A stretch of 5,358 nucleotides of DNA from Cyanobacteria bacterium UBA1221 (lineage in GTDB: Bacteria > Cyanobacteriota > Vampirovibrionia > Gastranaerophilales > Gastranaerophilaceae). The stretch lies in contig DBXD01000092.1 of assembly GCA_002309425.1 (NCBI GenBank), positions 4,918-10,275 on the forward strand, written 5' to 3'. The position numbers and the translations under genes are program-made. Of the stretch, positions 1 to 5,266 are shown one piece after another. Under the pieces are notes generated by a model. That model had not been told where the DNA came from and made no database searches. It saw only the letters and a program-made list of their open reading frames with translations. Position 1 is the stretch's first letter. Each line of letters starts with the position of its first letter.

Positions 1-139
1 AGTTTCAGGCATACCAAAGCCGTAAAACTTTCGTAAGAGTATATTATTACAGGCAAAACTATTTTTCAAGTGGTGTATGAATTTTTGTGTATTAAAATTG
101 GTTTTAGCTCGTTCTTTAAATTATACATAAGTTTTTAGG

Positions 140-189
140 GTGCAATGTTTCGCACAGAGATAAATTTTATCCGAAAAATTAATTTTTCG
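140..189. promoter_or_regulatory. Cluster of three dyad symmetries upstream of groESL
   Basis: Three inverted repeats lie nearly end to end. They are GTGC-N8-GCAC (140-155), GATAAA-T-TTTATC (159-171) and the perfect 18-base palindrome CGAAAAATTAATTTTTCG (172-189). The cluster ends about 95 bases before the groES start, just upstream of the most likely promoter, which is a position compatible with operator or upstream-activator function. The sequence does not match CIRCE (TTAGCACTC-N9-GAGTGCTAA). A regulatory role is inferred from position and symmetry only. AT-rich DNA produces short dyads by chance, although an 18-base perfect palindrome is less expected. Confidence 0.35.
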
Positions 190-216
190 TTAAGGTTTTA
201 AATTTTTTCCAAAAGT

Positions 217-227
217 TATTATATAAA
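217..227 (+). promoter_or_regulatory. Candidate -10 region of the groESL promoter
   Basis: TATTAT (217-222) and the overlapping TATAAA (222-227) each match the sigma-70 -10 consensus TATAAT at five of six bases. They would place the transcript start near 229-234, leaving a leader of about 50 bases before groES. No good -35 hexamer sits 16-18 bases upstream, and the surrounding DNA is very AT-rich, so this is only a candidate. Confidence 0.3.
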
Positions 228-283
228 TGTATTAGGTTGTAAAATAAATTTAGATTGAAATAAAATCAGAAAAGGAGAAAATT

Positions 284-568
284 ATGTTAAGACCAATTGG
301 AGACAGAGTTGTAGTTAAGGTTATCGAAGATACCGAGCAGACTACGGGCGGAATTTTTATTCCTGATAGTGCAAAAGAAAAACCTCAAAAAGGTGAAGTT
401 GTGGCTATCGGATTAGGGAAAATGAACGACAAAGGCGAAAGAGAACCGCTTGATGTTAAAGTCGGTGAAGTTGTTCTCTATGCTAAATATGCAGGAACAG
501 ATGTAAAAACTGACGGTGTTGAATACAAAATTCTGTCAGTAAAAGATGTTTTGGCAGTAATTGAATAA
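284..568 (+). CDS. groES: Co-chaperonin GroES (Cpn10)
   Basis: GroES is the heptameric lid that caps the GroEL chamber and drives folding of enclosed cytoplasmic proteins in an ATP-dependent cycle. The 94-residue length is typical of bacterial GroES. The N-terminus LRPIGDRVVVK (residues 2-12) is the family signature. The mobile loop spans about residues 15-32 and carries the GroEL-contacting tripeptide I24-F25-I26 within TGGIFIP. The roof hairpin falls at about residues 45-55, and the C-terminal strand contains YKILSVKDVLAVIE. The start is set by AAGGAG (272-277) with a 6-base spacer. groEL follows after 23 bases, the usual groESL operon arrangement. No CIRCE operator is visible upstream, so HrcA control is not supported. 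The identification is secure. Confidence 0.98.
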   Translation: MLRPIGDRVVVKVIEDTEQTTGGIFIPDSAKEKPQKGEVVAIGLGKMNDKGEREPLDVKVGEVVLYAKYAGTDVKTDGVEYKILSVKDVLAVIE

Positions 569-591
569 TTTACATATAGGGAGAAATAAAA

Positions 592-2235
592 ATGGCTAAA
601 AGAATTGTATTTAATGAAGAAGCAAGGAAATCACTTCTTGCAGGCATTGATGCCGTTGCCGATGCAGTAAAAGTTACTCTCGGACCTAAAGGCAGAAATG
701 TTATCTTAGAAAAGAAATTCGGCGCACCCCAAATTGTTAATGACGGTGTTACTATCGCAAAAGAAATTGAATTAAAAGACGGTTTGGAAAATGCAGGCGC
801 ACAATTATTAAAAGAAGTTTCTTCAAAAACAAATGATGTCGCAGGTGACGGTACAACAACCGCTTCTGTTTTGGCTCAGGCTATTGTAAGAGAAGGTTTA
901 AAGAACCTGACAGCAGGTGCAAACCCGATTTCAATGAAACGTGGTATTGACAGAGCCGTTGATATTGCGGTTAAAAAAGTTAAGGAAATGTCTAAACCCG
1001 TAAATACCAAAGAAGAAATTGCTCAGGTTGCCGCAATTTCCGCAGGTAACAACAAAGAAATCGGCGAATTAATCGCAGAAGCTATGGAAAAAGTCGGAGC
1101 AGAGGGTGTTATAACAGTTGAAGAAAGCAAATCTTTCGGTACAAATTTGAAAGTAGTTGAAGGTATGCAATTTGACAAAGGTTATTTATCACCATACTTT
1201 GTAACAGATGCCGAGAGAATGGAAGCCGTTTTAGAAGATGCTTACGTTCTTTGTGTAAACAAGAAAATAAATATCATTTCAGACCTTGTACCTGTTCTTG
1301 AACAGGTTGCACGTGACGGTCGTTCATTGTTGTTGATTGCAGAGGATGTTGAAGGCGAGGCACTTGCTACATTAGTTGTTAACACTATGAGAAAAGTTTT
1401 GAGAGCAGTAGCAGTTAAAGCTCCGGGATTCGGTGACAGAAGAAAAGCAATGCTTGAAGATATCGCTATCCTGACAGGCGGTGAAATGTTCACGGAAGAA
1501 CTTGGTATTAAATTAGAAAACGTTACAACTCAAATGATGGGTAAAGCAAAACGTGTTACCGTTACAAAAGATGAAACAACAATCGTTGTCGGTGACGAAA
1601 CAAAAGCCGCAGTCCAGGAAAGAGTTAAACTTATTAAACGTCAAATTGAGGCATCCGACAGTGAATACGATAAAGAAAAACTTCAGGAACGTGTTGCAAA
1701 ACTTTCAGGCGGCGTTGCCGTTATAGAAGTTGGTGCGGCATCTGAAGTTGAACTTAAAGAAAGAAAACTGAGAATTGAAGATGCACTTAATGCAACCCGT
1801 GCAGCTAACGAAGAAGGTATTGTTCCGGGCGGCGGAGTTGCTCTGATAAGAGTTCAACAGGAATTACAAAAGCAAATTGATACCCTGAATTTCTCATCAG
1901 ATGATGAAAAAATCGGGTTCAAGATTTTGACATCCGCTCTTGATGTACCTTTAAGAGCAATCGCAAACAATGCAGGTGCAAAAGCTGATGTAGTTCTGGA
2001 TACCGTTCTTTCTAACGAAGGAGCATACGGTTATGATGCATTAGACGACAAATTCGTTGATATGTACAAATCTGGTATCGTTGACCCTGCAAAAGTTACC
2101 CGTTCCGCATTGCTGAACGCAGCATCAGTAGGTTCTATGTTACTGACAACAGAAGCTGCTGTTGTTGAAGTTCCGGAAGAAAAACCGGAAATGCCTGCTA
2201 TGCCGGGCGGCATGGGTATGGGCGGAATGATGTAA
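592..2235 (+). CDS. groEL: Chaperonin GroEL (Cpn60/Hsp60)
   Basis: GroEL is the 14-subunit ATP-driven double-ring chaperonin that encapsulates unfolded proteins in the cytoplasm together with GroES. The 547-residue length is standard. Nucleotide-site motifs are present: TLGPKGRN (29-36), NDGVTIAKEIEL (50-61, with D51), GDGTTT (85-90, with D86) and the catalytic aspartate D397 in IEDALNATRA, followed by EEGIVPGGGVALIR. The numbering is one less than in E. coli (D52, D87, D398). The apical domain contains VEGMQFDKGYLSPYF, the intermediate-domain signatures are intact, and the protein ends in the usual flexible Gly-Met tail (PGGMGMGGMM). AGGGAG (578-583) lies 8 bases before the ATG. It is co-transcribed with groES and closed by the hairpin at 2262-2291. 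It looks like a complete, functional housekeeping copy. The sequence style recalls cyanobacterial-type GroEL, which is an impression and not a tested result. Confidence 0.99.
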   Translation: MAKRIVFNEEARKSLLAGIDAVADAVKVTLGPKGRNVILEKKFGAPQIVNDGVTIAKEIELKDGLENAGAQLLKEVSSKTNDVAGDGTTTASVLAQAIVREGLKNLTAGANPISMKRGIDRAVDIAVKKVKEMSKPVNTKEEIAQVAAISAGNNKEIGELIAEAMEKVGAEGVITVEESKSFGTNLKVVEGMQFDKGYLSPYFVTDAERMEAVLEDAYVLCVNKKINIISDLVPVLEQVARDGRSLLLIAEDVEGEALATLVVNTMRKVLRAVAVKAPGFGDRRKAMLEDIAILTGGEMFTEELGIKLENVTTQMMGKAKRVTVTKDETTIVVGDETKAAVQERVKLIKRQIEASDSEYDKEKLQERVAKLSGGVAVIEVGAASEVELKERKLRIEDALNATRAANEEGIVPGGGVALIRVQQELQKQIDTLNFSSDDEKIGFKILTSALDVPLRAIANNAGAKADVVLDTVLSNEGAYGYDALDDKFVDMYKSGIVDPAKVTRSALLNAASVGSMLLTTEAAVVEVPEEKPEMPAMPGGMGMGGMM

Positions 2236-2261
2236 TATAAATACTCCAAACATATACATTA

Positions 2262-2291
2262 AAAAACCCGATAATTTATTATCGGGTTTTT
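2262..2291. terminator. Bidirectional intrinsic terminator between groEL and the convergent gene
   Basis: A 13-base perfect stem AAAAACCCGATAA (2262-2274) pairs with TTATCGGGTTTTT (2279-2291) around a TTTA loop. The right arm ends in a T run for plus-strand transcripts. The A run in the left arm gives a U run for transcripts from the minus-strand gene that ends at 2312. One hairpin therefore serves groESL and the convergent gene. Confidence 0.93.
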
Positions 2292-2311
2292 ATTTTAATT
2301 ATTTATTTTTA

Positions 2312-2758
2312 TTATGCATCTGCTCGTTTTTTGGACTTGTGGTCAATGATTTTATCAACACCTTTACCGAGCATTCTGCCAAATAAAGCACTTGATACAA
2401 CCGGAAGAGCAACCGCTAAACCTGCTGCGACAACGCGGGTAGTTTTCGATTTTGTTATAAACTTCATAACTTTTTCAGCTTTTTTTCCGCCCCTTATCGA
2501 AGCCAAAAGCATTTCACCAAATTCCGGACCTTTTTTTACAAAATCAGAAAGTTTTTTAAAAAACTCCGGAACATTATTAATCTTGGATAAATGGGTTTTG
2601 TTGGAATACCTGTTGGAAATTTTAAACCCTAAATTAGCCATCGGATATAGTGCAGCTATACCTGCAACAGTACCGATTTTTTTGCCAATGTTTGATTTCT
2701 TATATACGTGTCCGTTATCCGTATATCCGTATTGGGAACCCGAAAAAGTTACACTCAT
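2312..2758 (-). CDS. Hypothetical small basic protein with two hydrophobic segments
   Basis: I do not recognise this 148-residue protein. It starts with a polar, aromatic N-terminus (SQYGYTDNGHVYKKSN, residues 8-23). A Gly/Ala-rich hydrophobic segment covers about residues 28-45, followed by a basic, probably helical middle with many Lys and Phe (about 46-104). A second hydrophobic segment at about 107-131 (VVAAGLAVALPVVSSALFG) precedes a Lys-rich tail. This suggests a membrane-associated protein with two short membrane or hairpin segments, but no catalytic motif is visible. The start at 2758 is chosen because AAAGGA lies 8 bases upstream (2772-2767 on the minus strand). A longer frame to 2809 adds 17 residues that span the ribosome binding site. 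It converges on groEL and shares its terminator. It may be a lineage-restricted family, which is inference only. Confidence 0.85.
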   Translation of the reverse strand: MSVTFSGSQYGYTDNGHVYKKSNIGKKIGTVAGIAALYPMANLGFKISNRYSNKTHLSKINNVPEFFKKLSDFVKKGPEFGEMLLASIRGGKKAEKVMKFITKSKTTRVVAAGLAVALPVVSSALFGRMLGKGVDKIIDHKSKKRADA

Positions 2759-2955
2759 ATTTATATTCCTTTCACACATTTTTACACTTCTATTAAATAA
2801 AAAACACAAACTAAATAATTTTTGCCATTATTTTTTGGGGATTTTTACATTCCGTAATATAATCCACCCTTTTGTTACAAAAATAAAACTTTTGGAGAAT
2901 ATGAACATTTTAAGTAAAAAAAGAGTTATAATTATATATGTAGCAGGAGAATTGT
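2759..2955. promoter_or_regulatory. Divergent intergenic region with candidate plus-strand promoters
   Basis: This spacer separates the minus-strand gene ending at 2758 from the WG-repeat gene. On the plus strand TTGGGG (2835-2840), a 17-base spacer and a perfect TATAAT (2858-2863) form one promoter candidate. A second perfect TATAAT (2927-2932) sits closer to the gene and would give a leader of about 17 bases, but it has no good -35 (TGAACA at 2902-2907 is 19 bases away). AGGAGA (2945-2950) is the ribosome binding site of the downstream gene. No convincing promoter was picked for the minus-strand gene in this AT-rich stretch. Confidence 0.45.
2767..2772 (-). promoter_or_regulatory. Ribosome binding site fixing the start at 2758
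   Basis: On the minus strand AAAGGA lies 8 bases before the ATG at 2758-2756. In-frame ATGs further upstream (at 2809 and just before this motif) have no comparable site, so the shorter protein is preferred. Confidence 0.75.
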
Positions 2956-3888
2956 ATGAAGAAAATTATTTATATGCTGGCAGTATTGGCAATCTGTTGT
3001 CCGATTGCTTTTGCCTCTCACCACTCCGGACCTTCGCACTCGGGAGGTCACCATTCGGCAAGTCATTCACACTCACACAATCCTAATCACTATCATTCAT
3101 CAGGAAGTTCTTCTACGCCTGTCTATTTAATAAAGAAAACTGTTGATACAAAAGAAATAAAATTTCCTAACTGTGATATGCATTATGTGATTAGCGAAAT
3201 CACAACAGACTACTATTCCGACGGGTCTAAACGTGTGTTTACAAACAGCACTATTTATAATAAAGACGGCTCGGTTCTGGTTCCGGACTGCCAGAGTGTT
3301 CAGCATATTATATATGAAAATAAACACTATTTTCTTATCAGGAAAAACCGCGGATATAAAATTTTAGATGAATTGGGCGAAAATTTAACAGCCCGCAATT
3401 ATTCAGGCATGGAGGAGATTTCTCCAAACAGGATAAAAGTCCGCTACGATAAAAAGTACGGTATAATCGATTTGAGAGAAAAAACTATTGTTCCGATAAA
3501 ATATCAGAATTTGGAACGTTACGGGAATGATATTTTTGTTTCAAAGTTAAACAGGTATTACGGAATTATTGATGCGGAAAATAATACTCTTGTAGAAAAC
3601 GATTGCGACAGGATAAAGCCCGCCTATGATACCTTTATAATTAAACGTTACAACAAGTACGGACTTGCTGATATGAACGGGAAACTAATTCTGAATATCC
3701 AGTATGACAAAATCAAAAAACTCGGTGAATATTTGCTAGTCAGAAAAAATGAGCGCTATGGGGTAATGGATTCCTCAGGGAAAATGATTAGTGAAATTCA
3801 GTATAAGAAAATAAAACTTGAACGTAACCACCTTATGGGACAAAAGTTCAGCGGATTGTGGGAAGAAATAAAACCGGAAGAATTATAA
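2956..3888 (+). CDS. Exported His-rich WG-repeat protein
   Basis: The 310-residue product begins with a signal peptide (MKKIIYMLAVLAICCPIAFA, residues 1-20, probable cleavage after AFA). A short Ser/Gly/His-rich segment follows, with ten histidines between residues 22 and 47. Residues 56-128 contain a beta-rich linker. From about residue 129 on, repeats of about 33 residues appear with the WG-repeat (KWG/WG_beta_rep) pattern, but with Tyr in place of Trp: KYGIID (167-172), YYGIID (201-206), KYGLAD (234-239) and RYGVMD (267-272). Degenerate units lie at GYKILD (133-138) and near LW (301-302). Such repeats form beta-rich surfaces of unknown ligand specificity. The His-rich part could bind metal ions, which is inference. 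AGGAGA (2945-2950) lies 5 bases before the ATG. The gene ends at the shared hairpin at 3892-3919. The repeat family call is fairly firm; the cellular role is unknown. Confidence 0.9.
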   Translation: MKKIIYMLAVLAICCPIAFASHHSGPSHSGGHHSASHSHSHNPNHYHSSGSSSTPVYLIKKTVDTKEIKFPNCDMHYVISEITTDYYSDGSKRVFTNSTIYNKDGSVLVPDCQSVQHIIYENKHYFLIRKNRGYKILDELGENLTARNYSGMEEISPNRIKVRYDKKYGIIDLREKTIVPIKYQNLERYGNDIFVSKLNRYYGIIDAENNTLVENDCDRIKPAYDTFIIKRYNKYGLADMNGKLILNIQYDKIKKLGEYLLVRKNERYGVMDSSGKMISEIQYKKIKLERNHLMGQKFSGLWEEIKPEEL

Positions 3889-3891
3889 AAT

Positions 3892-3919
3892 AAAACTCCC
3901 GTTTTGCACGGGAGTTTTT
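3892..3919. terminator. Bidirectional intrinsic terminator between WG-repeat gene and flavoprotein gene
   Basis: AAAACTCCCG (3892-3901) pairs with CGGGAGTTTT (3909-3918) around a 7-base loop and continues into T's on the right. Read on the minus strand, the same hairpin follows the flavoprotein stop codon almost directly and is followed by a T-rich run. It begins 3 bases after the WG-repeat gene stop, so it serves both convergent genes. Confidence 0.9.
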
Positions 3920-3920
3920 A

Positions 3921-4556
3921 TTATCTCACAAAATTTGTAAAAACAATTTCTTCTGTTTTTGGAAGCTGAACCCCTGCTTTTTCGGCAGCCTCACGGCATT
4001 TTAAGTGCCAAGCCATATTACGTGCAAGGATTCTCATATTTTGTAAACCTTCTTTGTCTTCCAAGACCTGTTCAGGGGTTGCACCATGCACCATATTCCA
4101 GTATCTTCCCGATATTATCGGCATTTGGGTTATCGTAAAATATTTGTTCAGCTGGTCTAAAGTTGCGGTTGTTCCTGAGCGTCTGGCACTCACTACTGCT
4201 GCACCGGGCTTGTGCACAAACACATTTCCGCCTTTTCGTCTTGACCCCGAAAAGAAGGCTCTGTCCAAAAATGCAGTAATCCCGCCGCAGGCAGATGCGT
4301 AATGTACGGGAGAACCGAATATAAATCCGTCAAAATTTGCAGCATATTCAACAAAATCATTAACTTTATCATTGATTACGCACTTGCCTAAATTTCCGCA
4401 GGCATAGCAGGCTTTGCAGGCCGCAACCGGCTCTGTGCCAATCTGATAAATTTCTGAATCAATCCCCTCTTCTTTTAAGGTTTTTGCAATTTCTTCCAAC
4501 GCAACATATGTACACCCGTTTTTGTGCGGTGAACCGTTAAATAACAATACTTTCAT
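3921..4556 (-). CDS. Flavodoxin-fold NAD(P)H-dependent FMN reductase / iron-sulfur flavoprotein-like
   Basis: The 211-residue cytoplasmic protein belongs to the FMN-binding flavodoxin-like reductase superfamily (NADPH-dependent FMN reductase/WrbA-like, COG0655 type). It opens with MKVLLFNGSPHKNGCT, whose GSPHKNGCT (8-16) is the FMN phosphate-binding loop. GSPVHYASACGG (81-92) is the second flavin-contact loop, and RRSGTTATL (125-133) and YWNMVHG (152-158) are further family-typical stretches. Between them sits a compact cysteine motif C47-x2-C50-x2-C53-x5-C59. It matches the CX2CX2CX4-7C pattern known from iron-sulfur flavoproteins, so a 4Fe-4S cluster is possible but not proven. It likely moves electrons from NAD(P)H or ferredoxin to an unknown acceptor. 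The ATG at 4556 is preferred over the GTG at 4562 because AGGAG (4566-4562) overlaps that GTG and lies 5 bases from the ATG. It is transcribed alone, away from the small-gene pair. Confidence 0.92.
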   Translation of the reverse strand: MKVLLFNGSPHKNGCTYVALEEIAKTLKEEGIDSEIYQIGTEPVAACKACYACGNLGKCVINDKVNDFVEYAANFDGFIFGSPVHYASACGGITAFLDRAFFSGSRRKGGNVFVHKPGAAVVSARRSGTTATLDQLNKYFTITQMPIISGRYWNMVHGATPEQVLEDKEGLQNMRILARNMAWHLKCREAAEKAGVQLPKTEEIVFTNFVR

Positions 4557-4720
4557 ACTCACTCCTTTATATTTTCAATAACCATACTTATCATATTATC
4601 ACGAAAGTATAATTGCGATTTTGTAAAAATATGTAACAAAAGTTTTTAAAATCCTAAAGGTTTTCACAAAACATGCCGATTTAGAAAATGTGAACAAGGA
4701 TATTTTTAAAGGAGTGTGGC
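4557..4720. promoter_or_regulatory. Divergent intergenic region between flavoprotein gene and small-gene pair
   Basis: Promoters for both directions should lie here. On the minus strand TATGAT (4595-4590) has a weak TCGCAA (4618-4613) 17 bases upstream, giving a leader of about 27 bases for the flavoprotein. On the plus strand a perfect TATAAT (4608-4613) lacks a clear -35 and would leave a leader of about 100 bases. A spaced dyad TTCACA (4663-4668) / TGTGAA (4689-4694) lies before the first small gene, but the arms are only 6 bases long. All these are candidates only. Confidence 0.35.
4562..4566 (-). promoter_or_regulatory. Ribosome binding site that decides the flavoprotein start
   Basis: AAAGGAG on the minus strand has its AGGAG core at 4566-4562, 5 bases before the ATG at 4556-4554. 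The alternative GTG (4562-4560) shares a base with this core, so it cannot be the start used with this site. Confidence 0.8.
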
Positions 4721-4930
4721 ATGAAAGACAAGAAAATTTTGGATGCAGATGAAATGATGGTAGATTACGCAGAGATGACAAGTTTTGATTTTAATTCATT
4801 GTCATATAAAGAAATGCGTGAACTGCAAGAGATTACGAATACTGAATATGATGAAAAACTTGTACCGTTCAAGTACGGGAAGTTTGATTTAGTGGATTTA
4901 TTTCATTCGTTTATTACGCAAAAAGATTAA
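4721..4930 (+). CDS. Small acidic protein of unknown function (first of pair)
   Basis: I do not recognise this 69-residue protein. It is acidic (16 Asp/Glu against 9 Lys/Arg) and has no signal peptide or membrane segment, so a cytoplasmic location is likely. The middle (SLSYKEMRELQE, residues 26-37) looks helical, and the C-terminal third is richer in Phe and Tyr (FKYGKFDLVDLFHSF, 50-64). A strong ribosome binding site AAAGGAG (4708-4714) with a 6-base spacer supports real translation. The second small gene starts 18 bases after its stop, with its own ribosome binding site and no terminator between, so the two are probably one operon. Possible roles include a small regulator or an accessory partner of the second protein, but nothing in the sequence decides this. 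Confidence 0.8.
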   Translation: MKDKKILDADEMMVDYAEMTSFDFNSLSYKEMRELQEITNTEYDEKLVPFKYGKFDLVDLFHSFITQKD

Positions 4931-4948
4931 TAACAGGGGGATAGTAAT

Positions 4949-5170
4949 ATGGATATGAAGGAGTTATTTGAGAACGGATGTTTCACCCCGGAATGGACGG
5001 AACAGGAAGCGGTATATAAAGAAGATGCACCCATTCCGCAGCACAAAGATTTAGACACATTATTTGATGAACTTGCGGAGATAAAAGCAAATATAGAGGA
5101 CTTGCAGGAAAGAAAATGGTATCTTGCAAGAAAGATGGAATATTTTAAAAACGGATTTACAGAAACATAA
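4949..5170 (+). CDS. Small acidic coiled-coil protein of unknown function (second of pair)
   Basis: This 73-residue protein is not recognised. It is acidic (18 Asp/Glu against 9 Lys/Arg). An extended, Pro-containing N-terminal half (to about residue 33) is followed by a helix with a clean 3-4 heptad pattern: L35, L38, L42, I45, I49, L52, K56, L59, M63, F66. This predicts a short coiled coil of about 32 residues, so self-association or pairing with another helix is likely. AGGGGG (4935-4940) precedes the ATG by 8 bases. A second ATG at 4955 is possible but worse spaced. It follows the first small gene by 18 bases. The same reading frame stays open and protein-like for 29 codons after its TAA (see 5171-5260), so the gene may be a shortened version of a longer one. 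Confidence 0.8.
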   Translation: MDMKELFENGCFTPEWTEQEAVYKEDAPIPQHKDLDTLFDELAEIKANIEDLQERKWYLARKMEYFKNGFTET

Positions 5171-5181
5171 GCGTTAAGAAA

Positions 5182-5229
5182 CGACTACCGAGATTTGGAG
5201 ATAGCAGAACTACGTAGTAAATTTAGTCG
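5182..5229 (+). other. Inverted repeats upstream of and overlapping the terminator
   Basis: CGACTA (5182-5187) is complementary to TAGTCG (5224-5229), which overlaps the first three bases of the terminator left arm. Between them lies the perfect palindrome ACTACGTAGT (5209-5218), and its GTAGT half can also pair with ACTAC at 5184-5188. In RNA these pairings would give a long-range stem partly exclusive with the terminator. The arms are short, so function is uncertain. Confidence 0.3.
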
Positions 5230-5252
5230 CCTGATACAATCAGGCGATTTTT
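5227..5252 (+). terminator. Intrinsic terminator of the small-gene pair
   Basis: TCGCCTGAT (5227-5235) pairs perfectly with ATCAGGCGA (5239-5247) around the triloop ACA, followed by TTTTT (5248-5252). It closes the two-gene unit and separates it from the downstream tRNA-like gene. Confidence 0.92.
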
Positions 5253-5266
5253 GTATTTAAAAATAC

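Larger units (their letters stand above)
1..283. other. Upstream intergenic region of groES, left edge unresolved
   Basis: No complete gene is visible here. One plus-strand frame is open from the window edge to a TGA at 78-80 (25 codons) and another to a TAA at 34-36. Either could be the tail of an upstream gene, but neither peptide is recognisable. On the minus strand an ATG at 12-10 runs off the left edge. It is preceded by a TTGAAA/TAATAT pair with 17-base spacing (plus-strand 64-69 and 41-46) but has no convincing ribosome binding site. No hairpin terminator is seen between 80 and 283. The dyad cluster and the candidate groES promoter inside this stretch are listed separately. Confidence 0.6.
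5171..5260 (+). other. Open, protein-like frame directly after the TAA of the small coiled-coil gene
   Basis: After the TAA at 5168-5170 the same frame continues for 29 codons to a TAA at 5258-5260. The first part reads LRNDYRDLEIAELRSKF, which would form an amphipathic helix. There is no ATG and no ribosome binding site. The last third coincides with the terminator hairpin (5227-5252), so the frame is unlikely to be a gene as it stands. It may be a decayed C-terminal extension of the upstream gene, a remnant of another gene, or chance. Confidence 0.35.

Noticed and set aside
237..266. Promoter TTGTAA-18-TAAAAT close to groES
   Set aside because: The start of transcription would fall inside the ribosome binding site, leaving almost no leader.
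100..283. CIRCE operator expected before groESL
   Set aside because: No TTAGCACTC-N9-GAGTGCTAA or close variant is found. TTAGCTCG at 104-111 resembles one arm but has no matching partner.
1242..1493. Minus-strand open frame inside groEL
   Set aside because: It lies entirely antisense to a strongly conserved gene, has no ribosome binding site and resembles no protein family.
2031..2249. Minus-strand open frame over the 3' end of groEL
   Set aside because: The Pro/Ser-rich product is the antisense reading of the Gly-Met tail and neighbouring codons; it is a shadow.
2759..2809. N-terminal extension of the minus-strand unknown gene to 2809
   Set aside because: It would place the AAAGGA ribosome binding site inside the coding region, and no comparable site precedes the upstream start.
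2331..3086. Long plus-strand frame opposite the unknown gene and into the WG-repeat gene
   Set aside because: It is antisense to a better supported gene. The internal ATG at 2901 has GGAG only 3 bases away, and its product overlaps the signal peptide region in another frame.
4054..4302. Plus-strand frame opposite the flavoprotein gene
   Set aside because: It is antisense to a clear family member and lacks a ribosome binding site.
4560..4562. GTG start of the flavoprotein
   Set aside because: It overlaps the AGGAG core. The ATG six bases downstream has correct spacing and gives the family-typical MKVLLFNGSP start.
4599..4781. Minus-strand 60-residue frame in the divergent spacer
   Set aside because: It is antisense to the first small gene, has no ribosome binding site, and its composition reflects AT-rich spacer DNA.
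4721..5170. Toxin-antitoxin call for the small-gene pair
   Set aside because: Gene size and order would fit, but neither protein shows a DNA-binding fold, nuclease motif or other toxin signature, and both are acidic.
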